This document shows, piece after piece, positions 35,547 through 44,209 of a stretch of 64,000 nt of DNA. Numbering within the stretch: the first letter of the stretch is position 1; the number at the start of each line of letters is the position of its first letter. The translations under genes and the position numbers were made by a program. The notes beneath the pieces are model-generated. The model saw only the letters and a program-made list of their open reading frames with translations, made no database searches and had not been told where the DNA came from. Source of the DNA: Roseburia zhanii (GTDB lineage: Bacteria > Bacillota > Clostridia > Lachnospirales > Lachnospiraceae); NCBI RefSeq assembly GCF_014287635.1, contig NZ_JACOPH010000008.1:77934-141933 (forward strand), in the 5' to 3' direction.

Positions 35547-36446
35547 ATGGATATCAATTTAGAATATTACCGCATTTTTTATTATGTCAGCAGACATCGG
35601 AGCATTACATTAGCAGCAGAAGCATTATCATTATCCCAGCCGGCAGTCAGTCAGGCGGTTAAGAATTTAGAAAATGCATTAGGAAGCCGGTTGTTTGTGC
35701 GTACATCTAAAGGTGTTCGTCTGACAACAGAGGGTGAAGTACTGTATTCCTATATCAAAAGAGGCTATGAAACGATCCTGCTCGGTGAAAAGAAATATAA
35801 AGAGATGCTTGATCTCGAAAGCGGAGAGATCCGCATTGGGGCAAGTGATATGACTTTACAGTTTTATCTGCTCTCGTATTTAGAAGAATTTCACGAAGCA
35901 TATCCGAAGATCAAAGTGACGGTCACAAATGCACCGACACCGGAAACATTGCGACACCTGCAGGATGGAAAGATTGATTTTGGTGTGGTGAGCACACCGG
36001 TGAATACAAAGGCAAATCTGTCTGTCATACCGGTCCGTAAGATTCAGGATGTTTTTGTTGCAGGCAGAAAATTTCATGCCTTGCAGGGAAAAAAGTTATC
36101 TTATAAAGAGTTAGAGCATCTTCCGGTCATGTGTTTAGAGGGCAGTACCTCTACAAAGACCTATGTGGAAGAATTTTTAAAACAGTATGATGTGCAGTTA
36201 AAGCCGGAATTTGAACTTGCGACAAGCAATATGCTGATACAGTTTGCGGTCAAGAGCCTTGGAATCGCATCTGTGGTACGGGATTTTGCAGCGGAACAGT
36301 TAGCAGATGGGGAATTATTTGAATTAGAATTTGAATCAGAGATACCGCAGCGGGAGTTCTGCATTGTTTATGATGAGAAGATTCCTCGGACAAAAGCATC
36401 TGAAGAACTGTTAGGGCGTCTTTTATCGAAAAGAGAAGAAAACTAA
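35547..36446 (+). CDS. LysR-family transcriptional regulator
   Basis: This is a 299-residue regulator. The N-terminal winged HTH (residues 1-65) reads EYYRIFYYVSRHRSITLAAE and LSQPAVSQAVKNLENALGSR; the rest is a LysR-type substrate-binding domain (GEIRIGASD, VVSTPVNTKANL). It lies one base after degV, so the two are probably co-transcribed. No clear separate ribosome-binding site is seen, suggesting coupled translation. Its targets and co-inducer are unknown. Confidence 0.92.
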   Translation: MDINLEYYRIFYYVSRHRSITLAAEALSLSQPAVSQAVKNLENALGSRLFVRTSKGVRLTTEGEVLYSYIKRGYETILLGEKKYKEMLDLESGEIRIGASDMTLQFYLLSYLEEFHEAYPKIKVTVTNAPTPETLRHLQDGKIDFGVVSTPVNTKANLSVIPVRKIQDVFVAGRKFHALQGKKLSYKELEHLPVMCLEGSTSTKTYVEEFLKQYDVQLKPEFELATSNMLIQFAVKSLGIASVVRDFAAEQLADGELFELEFESEIPQREFCIVYDEKIPRTKASEELLGRLLSKREEN

Positions 36447-36486
36447 CACATAATCACAAGTTATATCTAATATAAGAAACATTGAT

Positions 36487-36515
36487 TTTACTTATAAGAT
36501 GCCTTTTTGTATAAT
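36487..36515 (+). promoter_or_regulatory. Promoter of purA
   Basis: TTTACT (36487-36492), 17 bases and TATAAT (36510-36515). The start point would be near 36522, only about 15 bases before the terminator hairpin. Confidence 0.65.
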
Positions 36516-36536
36516 CAAAAAGTAAGAACGATAGGT

Positions 36537-36567
36537 AGCGGCTGTGTTTTTACACAGCCGCTTTTTT
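36537..36567 (+). terminator. Intrinsic terminator in the purA leader (attenuator)
   Basis: AGCGGCTGTGT (36537-36547), TTTT and ACACAGCCGCT (36552-36562) form a perfect 11-bp hairpin followed by T6. It sits after the predicted purA promoter and directly before the purA ribosome-binding site (AAGGAGG at 36568-36574), so it can stop purA transcription itself. Confidence 0.85.
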
Positions 36568-36583
36568 AAGGAGGAAATGAAGA

Positions 36584-37876
36584 ATGGTAAAAGCAGTTGT
36601 AGGTGCAAACTGGGGAGATGAAGGAAAAGGCAAGATTACAGATATGCTTGCAAAAGAAGCTGATATTATTGTACGTTTTCAGGGTGGTGCAAATGCAGGA
36701 CATACGATCGTCAATGATTATGGTAAATTTGCACTCCATACTTTGCCGTCAGGTGTATTTTACAGCCATACGACAAGTATTATCGGAAACGGTGTTGCTT
36801 TAAATATCCCTGTATTGTTTGCGGAGATCAAATCTATTACTGACCGTGATGTTCCGACACCAAAGATCTTAGTATCTGACCGTGCACAGATCGTTATGCC
36901 GTATCATATTTTATTTGATCAGTATGAGGAAGAACGTTTAGGCGGTAAATCTTTTGGATCTACGAAATCAGGAATTGCACCATTCTATTCAGATAAATAT
37001 GCAAAGATCGGTTTTCAGGTAAATGAACTTTTTGAAGAAGATATCTTAAAAGAAAAGATCGGGCGTGTCTGCGAAACAAAGAATGTCTTATTAGAGCATT
37101 TATATCACAAACCATTATTAGATCCAAAAGAATTATTAGATACCATGCATGAGTACCGTGATATGGTAGCTCCATATGTATGTGATGTATCTTCTTACTT
37201 AGATAAAGCGATCAAAGAAGGCAAGAATATTCTCTTAGAAGGACAGTTAGGAACTTTAAAAGATCCAGACCATGGAATCTATCCAATGGTAACATCTTCT
37301 TCTACACTAGCTGCCTACGGTGCGATCGGTGCAGGCATTCCGCCATATGAGATCAAAAAGATCGTGACGGTATGTAAAGCGTATTCTTCCGCAGTAGGTG
37401 CAGGAGCATTTGTCAGCGAAATCTTTGGTGACGAAGCAGATGAACTCAGAAGACGCGGCGGTGACGGCGGCGAATTTGGTGCTACGACCGGAAGACCAAG
37501 ACGTATGGGCTGGTTCGACTGTGTAGCAAGTAAATACGGATGCAGATTGCAAGGTACGACCGATGTTGCCTTTACCGTATTAGATGTTTTAGGATATTTA
37601 GATGAGATCCCAGTCTGCGTAGGTTATGAGATCAATGGCGAAGTGACAACCGATTTCCCGACCACAGGAAAACTTGAGATCGCAAAACCGGTATTAAAAA
37701 CACTTCCGGGCTGGAAAACAGACATTCGTGGTATCAAGAACTATGAAGAACTTCCAGAGAACTGTAGAAATTACATTGAGTTTGTAGAAGAACAGATCGG
37801 CTATCCGATCACTATGGTATCGAATGGTCCGGGAAGAAATGATATTATCTATCGTGAGTCAAAATTAAGTAAATAG
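36584..37876 (+). CDS. purA: Adenylosuccinate synthetase
   Basis: PurA joins IMP and aspartate with GTP to form adenylosuccinate, the first step from IMP to AMP. The GTP-binding loop GANWGDEGKGKITD (catalytic Asp12) and GGANAGHTIV (His) stand at the N-terminus. The IMP-binding QLGTLKDPDHGIYPMVTSSS and the GATTGRPRR segment follow. It has 430 residues, normal length. AAGGAGG lies 9 bases before the ATG, directly after the terminator hairpin, so expression depends on read-through of that hairpin or on an undetected signal. Confidence 0.97.
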   Translation: MVKAVVGANWGDEGKGKITDMLAKEADIIVRFQGGANAGHTIVNDYGKFALHTLPSGVFYSHTTSIIGNGVALNIPVLFAEIKSITDRDVPTPKILVSDRAQIVMPYHILFDQYEEERLGGKSFGSTKSGIAPFYSDKYAKIGFQVNELFEEDILKEKIGRVCETKNVLLEHLYHKPLLDPKELLDTMHEYRDMVAPYVCDVSSYLDKAIKEGKNILLEGQLGTLKDPDHGIYPMVTSSSTLAAYGAIGAGIPPYEIKKIVTVCKAYSSAVGAGAFVSEIFGDEADELRRRGGDGGEFGATTGRPRRMGWFDCVASKYGCRLQGTTDVAFTVLDVLGYLDEIPVCVGYEINGEVTTDFPTTGKLEIAKPVLKTLPGWKTDIRGIKNYEELPENCRNYIEFVEEQIGYPITMVSNGPGRNDIIYRESKLSK

Positions 37877-37900
37877 TTACAATAAATGTATTTTATCATG

Positions 37901-37936
37901 AGCAGCCTTTTTTTATATCAATAAAAAGAGGCTGCT
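37901..37936 (+). terminator. Terminator-like hairpin after purA
   Basis: AGCAGCCTTTTTTTAT (37901-37916) pairs with ATAAAAAGAGGCTGCT (37921-37936) with one G-T pair. The T-run lies inside the stem rather than after it, so it may end transcription in either direction. Confidence 0.6.
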
Positions 37937-37937
37937 T

Positions 37938-38086
37938 GGTTACTGTTCAGACGCAAGCTTGACACTGCGCTGTCAAGCTATGCGCTATAGTGTTAATGAT
38001 TGTGTGATTACAGCCCCTGACTCGTAGAGGCATTTTAAATGGGCTGTAATTGTTGCTGGTCACTCTGTTAGGTGTGGACAGTAACA
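37938..38086. repeat. Palindromic MITE-like element, copy 2 (GTTAC family)
   Basis: This 149-bp element fills much of the 352-bp gap between purA and the LacI gene. Its left end GTTACTGTTCAGAC (37939-37952) and right end GTGTGGACAGTAAC (38072-38085) are inverted repeats matching at 12 of 14 positions. Inside are AGCTTGACA/TGTCAAGCT around CTGCGC (37956-37979) and ATTACAGCCC/GGGCTGTAAT (38007-38016, 38041-38050), both perfect stems. It has no coding capacity. The rest of the gap holds the purA terminator and the LacI promoter. Confidence 0.75.
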
Positions 38087-38125
38087 GGTTGTTTGTCATG
38101 ATACTGTAAAGCATAACTTTAATTC

Positions 38126-38170
38126 TTGTAATCTGTACCAAATGCTGGTATAATTGTTTTAGTAAAACAA
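38126..38170 (+). promoter_or_regulatory. Promoter and operator of the LacI-family gene
   Basis: TTGTAA (38126-38131), 17 bases and TATAAT (38149-38154) form a promoter. A perfect 17-bp palindrome, TTGTTTTA-G-TAAAACAA (38154-38170), covers the start point. Its core TTTTAGTAAAA is the reverse complement of TTTTACTAAAA in the promoter of the GH30 gene, so this is very likely the regulator's own operator. Confidence 0.8.
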
Positions 38171-38213
38171 AGTAAAAAAATAAATCTATCTGCAGATATA
38201 GAGAACAGAGTAA

Positions 38214-39260
<1,047 letters not shown>

Positions 39261-39300
39261 ATGAAAAGGGATTCGTCAAAATATACAAAAAACAAATGAA

Positions 39301-39340
39301 AAACAGGGAACAGACAGCGTGGTTCGTCCCCTGTTTTTTT
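39301..39340 (+). terminator. Rho-independent terminator after the LacI gene
   Basis: AAACAGGG (39301-39308) pairs with CCCTGTTT (39329-39336), with inner GAAC/GTTC pairing, followed by a T-run to 39340. Confidence 0.8.
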
Positions 39341-39377
39341 CTATTTTTCACAAAAAGAGATATTTTGGGCGGTTCTG

Positions 39378-39418
39378 GTAAAATCATAATTGATATTTTA
39401 CTAAAAACTAGGTAAAAT
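39378..39418 (+). promoter_or_regulatory. Promoter and LacI-type operator of the GH30 gene
   Basis: TTGATA (39390-39395), 17 bases and TAAAAT (39413-39418) form a promoter whose spacer contains TTTTACTAAAA (39396-39406), matching the LacI gene operator. GTAAAAT (39378), ATTTTAC (39395) and GTAAAAT (39412) are spaced exactly 17 bp apart in alternating orientation. Confidence 0.75.
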
Positions 39419-39468
39419 AAGAATAGAACGGTACAATGGTACTGATATTTAGTTGAGGAGGACAATGT

Positions 39469-42400
39469 ATGGTGAAGAAAGAGCGTTTGAAACAAATACT
39501 GACAGGGGTGTTAGCGGGAAGTATGATACTTACTTCGGCAGGACCAGTTCAGATGGTATCTGCGGCAGAAATTTCACAGATTGCAGGAGAAGTATCTGTC
39601 AATCCGAATCTGCATTATCAGACATTAGATGGCTGGGGAACATCATTATGCTGGTGGGGAAATGTGATCGGTTCATGGGGCGATAAGGATTTTAATGGAA
39701 ATGGCATACCGGATCGTGAAGAGATCGCAGAACTCGCTTTTTCACCGGAATATCTGAATTTAAACATTGTACGTTACAATGTGGGCGGCGGTGATAAAGA
39801 AAATACCTCGATGAAGCGTGTGGAAGGTATTGTTCCGGGCTGGACTGTGGATATGACAGGTAGATCAGACGGCACCGGTACATTTGATGCAGAAAGTTTT
39901 TATGCAAAAGAAACAGAAGATATGAATGATGCCGGACAGCTCTGGATGTTAGAGCAGGCAAATAAATACAGAAAAGAAGCAGCAGAAAAAAATGATACGG
40001 AAAATGACATCATCAATGAAGTATTTTCCAACTCACCGCCATATTATATGACAAAATCAGGAAGTTCTACCGGAGGTGTGAATGCAGTATCGAACTTAAA
40101 GGAAGACTGCTATGATGATTTTGCAACGTATATGGCAAGGGCTGCAAAATGGGTAGACAATGACCTTAAGAAAAAATATGGTGTCGGAGTCAGCTTTATC
40201 GAGCCGATGAACGAACCGGATACCAACTACTGGGCAAATGGAAGTACAAAGCAGGAAGGATGTACATTTGATCCGGGTGCAGAAATGTCCAATATGTTAG
40301 TGGAAATGCAGAAAGCATTAGTGACAGAGGGATTAGACGAGAATATCAAGATCCAGAGTACAGATGAAACAGCACTGTCAAATGCGATCAATTCTTTTAA
40401 CAAGTTAAGCACAAAAGCGAAAAATACAATGGATACCATTGGTGCCCATACATACAGTGGAAGTGATTCCGAACGTCATACACTGCGGAAACTGGCAGCT
40501 TCTTATGACAAGGGACTCTGGATGTCAGAGGTTACAAAAGGAAAAGATAAAAATGGTCACGACCATGATTCCATCGTCAATGCAAATGTGCAGGGACAAA
40601 GTGAAGGCATCATGGCTGACTTAAAATATATGCAGCCGACAGCATGGGTGGCATGGTTAGTGGCCGACAGTGAATATGAATGTCTGCAGGTCAACGGAAA
40701 CTGGGGACTGATCCATACTGTTTTTGAATCTGATGGACCGGTCGTTGGTTATCATACCAACCTGATCGATGGCAACGGTAATTTAAAGACAGAAGTTCCG
40801 GGAGAAGGATACTGGGCAGTTACCAAACAGCTTTATGCGATGATGCAGTACAGCAAGTATTTAAAAGCCGGTTATACCATGATCGATATTGGTGATGATA
40901 ACATGTGTGCAGCACTCTCACCAGATGGAAAAGAGTTAGTGATCGTTGCACAGAACTTTGGTTCTGACCGTACAACGACAGTAGATCTTGGCAAGTTTGA
41001 TAAACGTGGCACAGCTGTATGTTACCGGACTTCGCAGAAAGAGAACTGCGAAGAAGTATCCACACAGGATGTTTCCGGTGGAATTTTAAATGTGACACTT
41101 CCGGAATATTCCGTATCTACTTATGTGATCGATGTAGAAACAGATATGGATAACTACATGAAAACAGTAGAAGCAGACATTGCAACACCGTCAGAAGCAG
41201 ATGTTACCGTATCTGACCTGAATAAATTTACTTATACAGGTACATGGAAAAACCAGAGTACAACAGAAGAAGGTGCAGAAGTATCCTTTAAGTTTGAAGG
41301 AAACAGAGCTGTCATTTATGGTACAAAATCATCAGCAGGAGCAAATGTGCTTGTATCTGTAGATGATGGAGAAGCAAAAGAAGTAAGTTTAGCTGCAGAA
41401 ACAACTAATACAAAAGCAATCATCTGTGATACCGGAAATCTTACAGATGGAGAGCATACAGTGAAGATCAGGATAGCATCAGGAGAAGCAGGAAAGACAC
41501 TTGCCTTAAGTTCTGCAAATATTGTCTATGGTGAACTGACAGCAGAAAGCGGTACAACAGTCCGCAAGATCATACCATTTAATGAAGCAATGGTTGTATA
41601 TTTTGATGAAGTCATGGGAGCTTCTGAATATACCGTATCTTATGGCACAGACAAAGACCACTTAGACCATAGTGTAAAGGCATCCGGTGGTAAGGCAACG
41701 ATCAAAGGCGTAGCAAATGATACCACATACTATTTACAGGTGACAGATGATTTGGGAGGAAAATCTGCAGTTGTATCTGGTATGGCAGGTGTACAGGATG
41801 AAAATGTATTGTATTTTGTCAATGTGGGAACACAGAGTCTTAGTACGACAGCATCGGATGAAGTTTTTGGTGCTTACAACAGTATTTTAGATCAGGCATA
41901 TGGGGAAGATGATATCACAGGTAAGAACTGGGGATATATCGGAACGACAAATGAAGCAGCATATTCTGATGGTGACCGTTGGACGAGTATCCGTTATTCG
42001 AAAAATATGAAACCGTTAGAATATCAGTTTGATGTTCCGGCAGGTACTTATAATGTAACGATCGCCATGTTAGATCCATGGAAGAATGGTTCAAGAAAGA
42101 CAGATATTCTGATCAATGGAGAAACAAAAGCAACCGGCATCATTCCAACTGTAAAAACAAAACGTGTTTACCAGACAACTTTAGCAGAAGATGGAACTTT
42201 AAGTGTAACTGCACAACCGTCTTCCGGAAATACATCACAGGATGCGATCATCAGTTATATCAAGATCACAAAACAGAATGATAATGAAGTATCCGAGGCA
42301 GCACCGGATACGATCTGTACAGTACGCGGCATCGTACCAAAACTGCCGAAAACCGTAAAGGCAACTACAGCCGCAGGAACAACGATCAATGCAGCCGTAA

Positions 42401-43833
42401 CATGGGAAGATACAGATGCATCGGCATTTGATGTAGAAGAAGGCAGCAGTGTTACGATCGCAGGTGTGATTACAGGAAGTGATACGAAAGTAGAGCAGGA
42501 AGTGAAGATCATGCCGACAAATATGCAGTATTTTATTGACTGTAACTGGACAGATTCTACAACATACAAAGCATATAACGATGCAGCAGGTCTGTTAAAT
42601 GACAGTGCAGATAAAGCATATACCAACGGAAGCTGGGGCTATGTAGAGAGTTATGGCAATTATGATGGTAATACATCAGATACCGCAGGATGGTATGCAG
42701 GTGATGATCAGAGCATCCGGTACAAACTGCCATTTAGTGAAGCAGGAACCTATGAAGTGACATTTGGATTCTATGACTGGTGGTATTATAAAGAACGTCC
42801 GGTAGCATTAAAAGCATATCAGAATAATTCAGAAATTGCAGACTGGGGAACATTTACGATCAACCAGAAGAAGATGCAGACGACGGAAGAACTGACGGTA
42901 GATAAAGCGGGTGAAGTGATGATCTCCGTAGAACGGGGAAATGCAGATGCTCCGGTATTAAGCTGGCTGATGATCACAAAGAAATTAGATAATACGGCAT
43001 TAAAGAATCTGTTAGCACAGGCAGCTTCAATCGACCGCACAGCCTATACTGCAGAACAGTTAGCAGCCATTGACGCAGCGATCGATCAGGCAAAAGCACA
43101 GTTGATGAGATCATCTTCAACACAAAGCAGTATAGATCAGGCAGCAGAAATATTGGCAAAAGCGGTCAATAAGGAGTCCCAGAAACCATCTGATCCATCC
43201 GATAATCCGACAGATAAGCCATCCGATAAGCCATCCGATAACCCATCCGGTGGTTCATCAGACAATCCTGCACAGGATCCGTCAGGTGATCCTTCTAAGA
43301 ATCCGGCAACACCGTCAGGTTCTGATACACAGAACCCGTCGGATACCGTTACAGAAGAAACACAGATCACATTAAATGCAAAGAAGATCACAATGGGTGT
43401 CAAGGAAAAAATGACCTTGAAAGCAACTGTAACCGGAAATGGAAAAGGTCAGGCAGTTACATGGAAATCCAGTAAAAAGAGTGTAGCAGCTGTATCTTCC
43501 GCAGGAAAGATCACCGCAAAGAAAAAAGGAACGACTACGATCACAGCAACTGTAGACGGAAAGAGTATCTCTGTAAAAGTGACTGTAAAGGCAGCTCCGA
43601 AGAGAATCAAAGTCAAAAAGAATGTCAGCATCAAAAAAGGTCATACTTATCAGATCAAAGTTACACTTCCGAAAAAGACAGCAAGTTATCAGTTTACTTA
43701 CAAATCAAGTAAAAAGAGTGTAGCAGCCGTTTCCGCAGATGGAAAGATCACCGCAAAGAAAAAAGGAAAAGCAACGATCACGATCAAAGCATTTAACGGT
43801 AAAAAAGCAACAATGAAAGTCAAAGTAAAATAA
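39469..43833 (+). CDS. Secreted multidomain GH30 glycoside hydrolase (endo-beta-1,6-galactanase-like)
   Basis: This is an exported 1454-residue enzyme. A signal peptide is followed by a GH30 catalytic domain (about 42-560): QTLDGWGTSLCWWGNVIG, acid/base Glu249 in PMNEPD and nucleophile Glu354 in GLWMSEV, most like GH30_5 endo-beta-1,6-galactanases of arabinogalactan. CBM-like beta-sandwiches follow, then a Big_4-type segment (TVRGIVPKLPKTVKATT), a FIVAR-like helical module, a Pro/Ser/Asp-rich linker (about 1240-1290) and two Big_2 domains with the repeated GKITAKKKG. It ends in MKVKVK and has no sortase signal. GAGGAGG stands 7 bases before the ATG. Its promoter carries the LacI operator. Substrate specificity is inferred from family resemblance. 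Confidence 0.9.
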   Translation: MVKKERLKQILTGVLAGSMILTSAGPVQMVSAAEISQIAGEVSVNPNLHYQTLDGWGTSLCWWGNVIGSWGDKDFNGNGIPDREEIAELAFSPEYLNLNIVRYNVGGGDKENTSMKRVEGIVPGWTVDMTGRSDGTGTFDAESFYAKETEDMNDAGQLWMLEQANKYRKEAAEKNDTENDIINEVFSNSPPYYMTKSGSSTGGVNAVSNLKEDCYDDFATYMARAAKWVDNDLKKKYGVGVSFIEPMNEPDTNYWANGSTKQEGCTFDPGAEMSNMLVEMQKALVTEGLDENIKIQSTDETALSNAINSFNKLSTKAKNTMDTIGAHTYSGSDSERHTLRKLAASYDKGLWMSEVTKGKDKNGHDHDSIVNANVQGQSEGIMADLKYMQPTAWVAWLVADSEYECLQVNGNWGLIHTVFESDGPVVGYHTNLIDGNGNLKTEVPGEGYWAVTKQLYAMMQYSKYLKAGYTMIDIGDDNMCAALSPDGKELVIVAQNFGSDRTTTVDLGKFDKRGTAVCYRTSQKENCEEVSTQDVSGGILNVTLPEYSVSTYVIDVETDMDNYMKTVEADIATPSEADVTVSDLNKFTYTGTWKNQSTTEEGAEVSFKFEGNRAVIYGTKSSAGANVLVSVDDGEAKEVSLAAETTNTKAIICDTGNLTDGEHTVKIRIASGEAGKTLALSSANIVYGELTAESGTTVRKIIPFNEAMVVYFDEVMGASEYTVSYGTDKDHLDHSVKASGGKATIKGVANDTTYYLQVTDDLGGKSAVVSGMAGVQDENVLYFVNVGTQSLSTTASDEVFGAYNSILDQAYGEDDITGKNWGYIGTTNEAAYSDGDRWTSIRYSKNMKPLEYQFDVPAGTYNVTIAMLDPWKNGSRKTDILINGETKATGIIPTVKTKRVYQTTLAEDGTLSVTAQPSSGNTSQDAIISYIKITKQNDNEVSEAAPDTICTVRGIVPKLPKTVKATTAAGTTINAAVTWEDTDASAFDVEEGSSVTIAGVITGSDTKVEQEVKIMPTNMQYFIDCNWTDSTTYKAYNDAAGLLNDSADKAYTNGSWGYVESYGNYDGNTSDTAGWYAGDDQSIRYKLPFSEAGTYEVTFGFYDWWYYKERPVALKAYQNNSEIADWGTFTINQKKMQTTEELTVDKAGEVMISVERGNADAPVLSWLMITKKLDNTALKNLLAQAASIDRTAYTAEQLAAIDAAIDQAKAQLMRSSSTQSSIDQAAEILAKAVNKESQKPSDPSDNPTDKPSDKPSDNPSGGSSDNPAQDPSGDPSKNPATPSGSDTQNPSDTVTEETQITLNAKKITMGVKEKMTLKATVTGNGKGQAVTWKSSKKSVAAVSSAGKITAKKKGTTTITATVDGKSISVKVTVKAAPKRIKVKKNVSIKKGHTYQIKVTLPKKTASYQFTYKSSKKSVAAVSADGKITAKKKGKATITIKAFNGKKATMKVKVK

Positions 43834-43842
43834 TATGATAGA

Positions 43843-43914
43843 AACAGACAGTCTGCAGCAGGTGTTTTAGATATCGGTGTCTAAGACAAAAAGCAAAGCA
43901 GACTGTCTGTTTTT
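43843..43914 (+). terminator. Rho-independent terminator after the GH30 gene
   Basis: AACAGACAGTCTGC (43843-43856) pairs perfectly with GCAGACTGTCTGTT (43898-43911), followed by a T-run. The 41-base loop is long. Confidence 0.8.
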
Positions 43915-43956
43915 GGATTTCAGGCTAAGAATGGTGAAACAGGAGCAAACTAATTA

Positions 43957-43985
43957 TTGAAAAAATGATATATTTGTTCTATAAT
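43957..43985 (+). promoter_or_regulatory. Promoter before the small membrane protein/alaS pair
   Basis: TTGAAA (43957-43962), 17 bases and TATAAT (43980-43985). Confidence 0.7.
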
Positions 43986-44028
43986 CTAATAGATATTGCG
44001 ATTGCATGAAAAGAATGGAGGAATACGC

Positions 44029-44184
44029 ATGGCAGCATTTTTTGCAAGTTTTGGAACTTATGTTATTAAATTGATATTTTTTGCAATTGTGGCAGTAGCC
44101 GGGATTTTTGTCGGAAAAAAGCTGCGTGACCGTAAAGATGCAAAAACAGCATCAGAAGAATCTGATGCAAAGATAAAAGAGTAA
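44029..44184 (+). CDS. Small single-pass membrane protein of unknown function
   Basis: This is a 51-residue protein: a hydrophobic segment (residues about 8-30, YVIKLIFFAIVAVAGIFVG) followed by a charged tail KKLRDRKDAKTASEESDAK. GGAGG lies 7 bases before the ATG at 44029. An own promoter precedes it, and alaS begins 25 bp after its stop, so it is the first gene of an alaS transcript. Similar small proteins are found in related genomes under unsupported names; the function is unknown. Confidence 0.65.
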   Translation: MAAFFASFGTYVIKLIFFAIVAVAGIFVGKKLRDRKDAKTASEESDAKIKE

Positions 44185-44209
44185 ATCATAGATTTTGGAG
44201 GAATTTGTT

